NCBI RefSeq assembly: GCF_905171775.1 | Contig: NC_053501.1 | Coordinates: 20,001,254-20,065,253, forward strand | DNA from: Rana temporaria | Taxonomy: Eukaryota > Chordata > Amphibia > Anura > Ranidae | Length of the DNA: 64,000 nucleotides | Direction: 5' to 3' | Part shown: one piece after another, positions 58,000 to 64,000 of the stretch | Position numbering within the stretch: position 1 is the stretch's first letter | Layout: each line of letters begins with the position of its first letter | The notes under the pieces: model-generated | The model's database searches: none | What the model was told of the DNA's origin: nothing | What the model saw: only the letters and a program-made list of their open reading frames with translations | Translations under genes and position numbers: made by a program

Positions 58000-58500
58000 C
58001 ACAAACCATTTCTATTACAGGGGATGTTTACATTCCTTGTAATAGGAGTAAAAGTGATAAAAAAAATGTAAAAAAAGTGTAAAAATAAAATAAATTAAGT
58101 AAAGTAAAAAATAAAATAATAAAAAAACAATTTTTAAACGTCCCTATCCCCAGTTACTCGCACTCAGAAGCGAACACACACGTAAGTCCCGCCCACATAT
58201 GTAAACGCCGTTCAAACCACACATGTGAGGTATCGCCGCGTGCGTTAGGGCGCCAGCAACAGTTCTAGCACTAGACCTTCTCTGTAACTCTATACTGGTA
58301 ACCTGTAAAAAAAAAATAAGCAACGCCTAAGGAGATTTTTAAGTACTGAAGTTTGGCGCCATTCCATGAGTTTGCGCAATTTTAAAGTGTGACATGTTAG
58401 ATATCTATTTACTCAGCGTAACTTCATCTTTTACATTATGCAAATAAATTGGGCAACTTTACTGTTTTGTTGTTTTTTAATTCATGAAACCGTTTTTTTA
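58000..58500. repeat. repeat shared with the TTAA element at 6955
   Basis: The segment at 58325-58440 (GTTTGGCGCCATTCCATGAG and onward) is the reverse complement of about 7510-7605. It includes AATAAAT-rich and GTGAGGTATCGCCGCGTGCG parts. No ends were found. Confidence 0.65.
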
Positions 58501-59264
58501 GGGAGCTTGGAGGTAGCCATCCCCCCACCTGAACAGGTACTGACCCCTTACAGGAAGAACAATACTATTCTGCAATTCAGACTATTTATACACCTTCCCA
58601 GCCACCATCTGGGCCATCTCTCCCAGGGATTGTCTGAAACAGTATACCCATTGCTAGCCAGTTGCCTTCCTCCGCACTCATGTTCCAGAACAACAGTTTT
58701 CTAGAAAGCAGTGAAGAGCATTTAAACCTGCAAGCTGTGAAAACTATAACAGGCTAAAGCAATCAACAATGCTCCACTGACTACAGAGGAGCCAAAAACT
58801 ATATTTACTTAACAACCTAGCAACCTATCTAGGTGGGTGTTATATGTAGACTCAGTCCTGACCTTCAAATACACAGTACCCTAAGAAAAAAACATATTAA
58901 TAAAATCCCCATTACCATTTAAATATGACCTAACATGGAGTAAAATTGTGTTTTACATAGGCAGACGATAAATAACAAACACTACGGGTAATGTCCTTTA
59001 ATTTATCAGGATAAAACTCAAGAACAATAAAAAAGACTTTTCCTACATAAAAATATATGATGCCATTAGCTTGCCTGCATCCCATCTACTCTGCGTAGAT
59101 TTCTCTATTGTTTAAATCAAACTTCCATTATTTGCCTTGCTTCTTTTTTTGGTATCATAAAGCATTAAAATTCGTGAGGTTAATCAAACTGGCTGTACAT
59201 CAAGTCATAAAACCGCCAGTGGCTTAATAGCTGGTATCACAAAGCCAGTCACAATGTATCTCTG
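58501..59264. other. unassigned spacer
   Basis: Nothing recognised. Confidence 0.3.
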
Positions 59265-59278
59265 AGGCCCCATACTCA

Positions 59279-59342
59279 CGACCAAACATGTTTGCTGAAA
59301 CTGGCCCGCGGACCAGTTTCAGCATACATGTTTGGTCGTGTG
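59279..59342. repeat. subterminal hairpin of the candidate Harbinger element
   Basis: ACGACCAAACATGTTTGCTG with AAACTGGCC pairs with its complement around a CGCGG centre and reads out as GGTCGTGTGTAG, similar to the family's internal word. Analogous hairpins with other sequences lie just inside the ends at 44481 and 53733. Confidence 0.85.
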
Positions 59343-60164
59343 TAGTTACGAGCGTACAGAATTTCACCGTACATTTGCCCGCCGGGCCGTTTTTCAGCAG
59401 ACATTTATTTCCAAACTTGTTTTAAAACCGTCCGCTCAAATCCTGTCCGAACGTACATGTTTGGTGGTGAGTACACAAAACCAACGTACAAAAACCCCGC
59501 GCATGCTCAGACTAAATGAGGCCACGGGAGCGCTCGTTCAGGTAAAACTCACGTTTCTTTGGGATATGGCACATTCGTCAATAGAAAGATTAATTCTAGC
59601 AATAGAACACTGAAGCAAAACACACAATAACCAATGCTTGATGCCGTCGTTTTATTCATTCTTCTCTTGCTATAACTAATCAGTTATTTAGCTCATGTTA
59701 TTTCAACTGAGTTGTTCCATACTGAAAAGTGACATTTGTTAGCTGTGATGTAGTAAGATTTTTGCAAACTTTTATTGGCCCGACGTATCATATTTTTAGT
59801 GGTCCTCCACATTTCCAATTTTTTGCTTTTAATGTTTAATGGTTATCTTTCCCACTTTCTTTAGGTGTTTATAGTTATGTCACCATTTAGAATATTTTAA
59901 TAGGAAATAGTTTTGATTTAGCTTTTGTTTGTATATTTAACATGATTTTTTTGAAGGTTGTTTAAATTGTCTACCATGTTGGCACACCAAATGCCCCCCC
60001 CCCCCCCACATGAGTTAGTGAATAGTTTAGATTAAACATTTTATTTGTTTGTAATGTTTGATGCCTAAAATAATACCCACAGTATTACAAACAATAGGCA
60101 CGTTTTTCAAATCAACCAAAAGGCTTTTATTTGAGCAAATTATAAAAAGGATCAAAAACAGAAT

Positions 60165-60356
60165 GGCAGCACTTGAACAGCTAGCAACATACATGCAAAC
60201 TTGCATTTCAAACATGGTGAAGGATAAACTAGCCAACCTCAGGAAGCACACAAAATAAAATCTGAAGCAGCAGCACATAACCAAAGGAACCCAAGCTGTG
60301 GTAGTCCAAACAAGATGCCATTTGTGGGGGATCAAATGGAAGGCAGGGCATCAACG
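60165..60356 (+). pseudogene. reversed, decayed fragment of the MADF exon
   Basis: From GCAGCACTTGAACAGCTAGC to GGCATCAACGTC this stretch matches the coding strand of the MADF gene (61487-61255). It lies in opposite orientation and runs straight into that gene's stop codon at 60351. Small deletions and a stop after RKHTK break it. It recalls an inverted duplication made during transposition or repair. Read-through transcription of the MADF gene would copy its antisense. Confidence 0.88.
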
Positions 60357-61600
60357 TCTCCTCTTCCTTGCAACCTTCCTTCCAGGCTGCCTTCCAGCGG
60401 GTCTTCCCTGGGCCCTTGCAGGTGGGGATGATGTGGCAGCAGGAGTATGATGTTCAGCAAGCCGGGCCGGGTCACATAGCCCAGTGTCTGGGGTCAGCAG
60501 CTCCCTCTGCATCCACCAAAGGGCCTGGTTGATGATGCCCTTGGCCAATTGCCTCTGCTCCTCCGTGCCTTTATTGAGGTCATGTGCCACGGAGGCACTG
60601 TAGGCCTCAGTGGGGTTGAGGGGGGCCCTCATGATGGCACTCGCCTCCTGAATCATTTTCAGGCTGGCTTCCTCCACTGCCCCCAATTTCTTCTTACGGC
60701 CTGGTGGCCTAATATAAAGGGGAGGAGCCTGGCTGGTGGTGCTTGTCCTGGGGAGCTGCTGAACGCCACTGGGCCCGGCCTCCTCCTGGCTGCCACTGAC
60801 CCCTTCGTCCTGGCTGACAGTGAGGAGAGGATCTGCCACCTCCTGGCTGGTCTCTTCTTCCTGTGTAAAAAAAAGGGACATGTTGTAATATATTTAGGAA
60901 TATACTCACTCACATTTTCATGCTTGAATCTTATTTTTTGCCTTGAATTTAAACTTGAAAACAGACTCACCCTCTGACCCCTGCAGTTGTCATCCCTGAC
61001 ACCTATTTGTTTGCCCACGATTTTAGATTTTTACTTCCCAGCTTGTATTTTATTAACCAATATCAAGTCAAGAATCAAACAATAATTAAGATTATTACAT
61101 AACTAGTTATGAAACTACTATACCTCATCATCGTAGAGGCGCAGATCTGCCTCTCTGTCAGCCAGGCCCTCTTCATCCGACTCTGCAGGGCTGTGGTGAT
61201 CTGGGGAAGTCCCGCTGGGAGGTAGCGTGGAGGAAAGGTTGGGATTCAGACTTGACATTGATGCCCTGCCTTCCAGTTGATCCCGCAAAAATGACATCTG
61301 GTTGTAATACCACAGCTTTGGTTCCTTTGGTGGTCTTGCTGCTGCTCCAGATCTTAGCTGCTTTTGGTGAGCTTTGTACGCTCTCCTATATGTGCCCCTG
61401 AGGTTGGCAAGTTTATCCTTCACCATGTTGGCACTGCATTCTGGCACCCATGTCCTCATGTATGCTGCTAGCTGTTCAAGTGCTGCCGCTCGTACGTCCT
61501 TGTTATGATAATGGTCCTGCTTTGAATCCCACAGGATGGGCATTTCCCTGAATTTATCCAGCAAATGCTGGATAATGTCTTGGCTCTGCAGGAGATCCAT
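60351..61600 (-). CDS. MADF-domain DNA-binding protein (two coding exons)
   Basis: Coding exons are 61600-61124 and 60860-60351, joined in phase 0. The donor is GATGATGAG|GTATAG. The acceptor is TTTTTTTTACACAG|GAAGAAGAG. The product has 328 residues. Residues about 8-106 form a MADF (Myb/SANT-like) domain: HLLDKFREMPILWDSKQDHY, then KLANLRGTYRRAYK (63-76), then KLWYYNQMSFL (95-105), the tryptophan-aromatic closing helix typical of MADF. A serine- and acid-rich linker follows. Exon 2 ends in a basic tail (GRKVARKRRR) that could be a nuclear signal. I start at 61600 because an in-frame ATG at 61684 lies upstream of a good acceptor (CAATCTAG, 61630). MADF proteins bind DNA, and some PIF/Harbinger transposons encode one to help the transposase. 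The frame is intact. A domesticated gene is the alternative reading. Confidence 0.85.
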
Positions 61601-62209
61601 TGGGAAATTAGGATTTACTCTTTTTTTTTCTAGATTGAAAAAATAAAAATAAACCAAAAACACAATTAAAAAAAGCCTCAGCATTTACATTGATAGAATA
61701 TGTTGTTTAAAAAGTAGTACCTATATAGAAATACAAACACAGTGTCTCTTGTTTAGAAAATGCTGGCCAGCTCTGCCCCATTGGTTGGTTTTAGATAACA
61801 TTTTTTTTATACATGCCGCCCCTTTGGTTACATTGCAGGAAATAATATAAATCTACAACCATACACAATTATTACAAATGACAGCATTCATCAAGCCACT
61901 ATTGCATGTGTAGATATCCTGCCCCTCAGCATTGATTACATGAAAGAAACTTCCTAATGACCTCTGTCCAACCAACACAGAACAATACTTGGCCTGATCT
62001 GAATACACCCTACATAATTGATAATGAGTCACAGCATTTTTGATCTCTCTATTTTGTGATGTCTACAAAAGCATTTGGGTATGAAAATCACATTCTGGTA
62101 TCCAAGAGACATAATAGCTTAATAAAACTGTGCAACCAACAGACCAAACCCCCATCCCATTGCTCTACATTTTAGAGCCCGCTGCTGATCCCATGTTTAA
62201 ATTTCTTAC

Positions 62210-62258
62210 CTGCCTCTCTCACAATCCTCGTTTCTTCCGCTCGCTGAATTAACACGTA
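62210..62258 (-). other. probable 5' non-coding exon of the MADF gene
   Basis: GAGAGAGGCAG|GTAAGAAAT gives a strong donor after 62210, and the acceptor at 61630-61631 leads to the coding exon. The upstream limit is set from a TATA box about 25-30 bp away, so it is approximate. Confidence 0.6.
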
Positions 62259-62280
62259 ACCTACGTAATCACGTCAAGCG

Positions 62281-62290
62281 CCTTTTATAC
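62281..62290 (-). promoter_or_regulatory. TATA box of the MADF gene
   Basis: On the minus strand the sequence reads GGAGTGTATAAAAGG. The box lies about 75 bp before the predicted donor and is well placed for a start near 62255. Confidence 0.65.
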
Positions 62291-62480
62291 ACTCCGCGTA
62301 TGTATGAAACGCCGCCCTCGTCACCTTTGCCATGCCCCTAATCAATTGAAAAAGTAAATATGGCGTTAACTGTGTAGGTTCTGGAATCGCGCGAATATTC
62401 TCCGCGTAACGTACGTCAATACGTTGTTGGCATTCGCGACACTCCGCATATGCAATAATCCCCGCCCTCATCTCCGCCCC
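62281..62480. promoter_or_regulatory. shared divergent promoter with duplicated blocks
   Basis: ACACTCCGCGTATG (62289-62302) recurs as ACACTCCGCATATG (62439-62452), each followed by CCCGCCCTC-like sequence. GCCCCTAATC (62334 and 62506) is also repeated, each time before an ATGGCG. ACGTAACCTACGT (62254) and CGTAACGTACGT (62405) form a third pair. The duplication suggests that one promoter was copied to serve the divergent gene. Confidence 0.6.
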
Positions 62481-62531
62481 TGACGGGACATTTCCTCGTT
62501 TCCACGCCCCTAATCTCTGTGGGAAGGAAAG

Positions 62532-64000
62532 ATGGCGATGTCACACGAGCGGGCACGGAGCTCTCATGGCGCAAGTGAAGGGACAGAGGCTGGACCGTCC
62601 CGATCCAGGCCTAAAAGATATAAAGCCACTAATATGGCGTTCGAAGAAATGGTGGAGTTGGTTTACATCATGAGGAGGAAGGATTATGATGGTGAATGTG
62701 GGCCCTACAAAACACCGAACCGTAGGAAGTCACACATAATGGACAAGGTGGCAAGGAGAATGAGGAGAATGTTTGGTGTCACCAGGTCAAAGGAGCAACT
62801 ACGGAAGCGTTGGTCCGATTTAAAATTGAGGGAGCCACATCACATGAAGAAGATACTAAAAATTCTGCGTAAAAGTAAGTCCATATTATTTAAGGGGGGG
62901 GGGGAAATGTCTGCAATAATGTGTTGACATGTATTTTTTCACATCTGCCTCCTTGGCCTGCTTGTACTTTTGAACACGTGTAGATACTGTATTGTGTTTA
63001 TGTAAAATAACAACCTTAAACAAATTTGGTGAAATAGTAAACACGCGTAATATGACATTGTTTAGCAAAAATGTGACGTTACTCCAGGAACAACACACCT
63101 GGACATGGCTGACTGGCCACAAACTTGGTTTTCCAACATTGTTGACTAGCAAAATCACAGAAATTAAATTGAGTGAATGTGACAGGCAAACAAGATTCAT
63201 TCTCCAAAATGCAAATAAAGCTGATGTTTTAACATCTTGAAATGCAAAGCACCTGTGTCTCAAAAATCTAAGTATATTTATTTGGAGGGTCGACGAGAAT
63301 TAATGTTTTGGGGTGACATCCATTTGTGTCACTTCTTTGCAAAAAAGGGGCAGGATCAGAGCTTGGCCTAGAACTACGCCAAAAATGTAGGATTGCTGAA
63401 AGAATAAACAACCAAAAATCATCATAAATGTATCGTCTATGCAATGTGTGCGATTTATGATATCCAATATCTGTGTGCTGATGAGTATACCTTTTGTTTT
63501 TTATTATTTCTTATAGGGGAAAGAAGACGCCAGCAATTGGAGGAGGCAGAGAGGGCCAGACACCCGGAAAATCAAACACCTCCACATGTTGAGCAGGAGG
63601 AGGCTGGGGAAGGAAGAGAGGAGGATGTGGAAGGAGAAGAGGATGTGGAAGGAGAAGAGGATGTGGAAGGAGAAGAGGATGTGGAAGGAGAAGAGGAAGG
63701 AAGAAAGGAGGAAGGAAGAGAGGAGGAAGAAGTTATTTTGGACTTAGAATTTATATCAGATGAAGGGCAAGTGGCGGAAGAACAATTTGGCGAATTGCAA
63801 GAAGGTGGATTGATGGATGAAGGAGGAGTCGAAGATGATGGGGAGGTGGTGGAAGAAGGAGGAGTGATAGAAGATGATGGGGAGGTGGTGGAAGAAGGAG
63901 GAGTGATAGAAGATGAAGAAATTGGGGATGTGGAAATTATCAGGCCATCAGGTCAGTGTCACCCCTATATTAATAGGGCCAAACATATGCAGATAGGCTG
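62532..64000 (+). CDS. NAIF1-like Myb/SANT protein with acidic exon, 3' incomplete
   Basis: Exon 1 is 62532-62874 (donor AAAA|GTAAGT) and exon 2 starts at 63517 (acceptor TTATTTCTTATAG). They join in phase 1 and stay open to 64000, with a candidate donor CATCAG|GTCAGT at 63951. Residues about 35-104 look like the Myb/SANT-like domain (Myb_DNA-bind_5 type) shared by NAIF1 and PIF/Harbinger Myb-like proteins: FEEMVELVYIMRRKDY, then HIMDKVARRMRRM, then EQLRKRWSDLK. Exon 2 encodes RRRQQLEEAERARHPENQTP followed by about 110 strongly acidic residues. HARBI1, a domesticated Harbinger transposase, acts with NAIF1, so this protein plausibly recruits a transposase to DNA. The ATG has a good context (AAAGATGG). 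A transposase exon or separate gene could follow outside the window. Confidence 0.82.
63612..63925 (+). repeat. acidic coding repeats in the Myb-gene exon
   Basis: GAGGATGTGGAAGGAGAA occurs four times in a row (about 63618-63690), coding EDVEGE units. A second repeat, GTGGTGGAAGAAGGAGGAGT with GATAGAAGATGATGGGGAG, occurs twice or more (63847-63925). Every unit is a multiple of three bases, so the frame survives expansion. Confidence 0.9.

Larger units (their letters stand above)
59265..64000. mobile_element. candidate autonomous PIF/Harbinger element, left part
   Basis: AGGCCCCATACTCACGACC at 59265 is a diverged form of the AGGCCTCGTACACACGA end. A strong hairpin follows at once (CGACCAAACATG and complement, 59279-59342). 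The subterminal segment 59526-59580 matches 56401-56460 of the MITE at 56158 and the reverse complement of about 33398-33455. To the right lie two intact spliced genes for DNA-binding proteins of types known from PIF/Harbinger elements (MADF and Myb/SANT). The right end and a DDE transposase are not in the window. The limits and autonomy are inferred. Confidence 0.6.

Noticed and set aside
60549..60977. 142-codon plus-strand frame opposite the MADF exon
   Set aside because: It is the antisense shadow of the intact spliced MADF gene, which has splice sites, a domain and a basic tail on the other strand.
62886..63263. 125-codon minus-strand frame
   Set aside because: It lies within the intron of the Myb-like gene and shows no recognisable domain.

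Overview
This window reads as vertebrate nuclear DNA made almost entirely of transposable elements. I found no host gene that I can defend. The best guess for the organism is an anuran amphibian, probably a ranoid frog. The reasons are AT-rich spacers, a DIRS-type tyrosine-recombinase retrotransposon, several Tc1 lineages, an L1 3' end, and dense non-autonomous hAT, PIF/Harbinger and TTAA-flanked elements nested in one another. The assignment rests on repeat content only.

Layout. 1-14.7 kb: a dead Tc1 element with a hAT MITE inside it, two TTAA-flanked elements (1201-2196, 6955-8507), a foldback element (4583-5203), a solo LTR with a perfect 5-bp target duplication (8667-9731), a hAT element carrying a minisatellite (10319-11811), and a hAT nested inside a hAT (13363-14393). 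14.7-20.4 kb: a structurally complete but coding-dead DIRS element. 21-35 kb: PIF/Harbinger-type MITEs whose ends resemble AGGCCTCGTACACACGA, with TTAA elements inside some of them. 35-52 kb: more MITEs, TTAA elements with hairpin trains, a long polypyrimidine tract, and a deleted Tc1 copy. 52-59 kb: another Harbinger MITE, a Tc1 remnant interrupted twice, and an L1 ORF2 3' fragment.

59.3-64.0 kb: the only region with intact genes. Two genes are divergently transcribed from a shared promoter block. One encodes a MADF-domain protein (minus strand, spliced, 328 aa). The other encodes a NAIF1-like Myb/SANT protein with a long acidic second exon (plus strand, open to the window edge). Their left flank carries an end of the same type as the AGGCCTCGTACACACGA MITEs, and it shares subterminal sequence with two of them. 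I infer that this is the left part of an autonomous or formerly autonomous PIF/Harbinger transposon able to support those MITEs. The transposase and right end would lie past base 64000 and were not seen.

Several insertions are dated relative to one another by exact target-site duplications, and three are supported by an uninterrupted relative elsewhere in the window.
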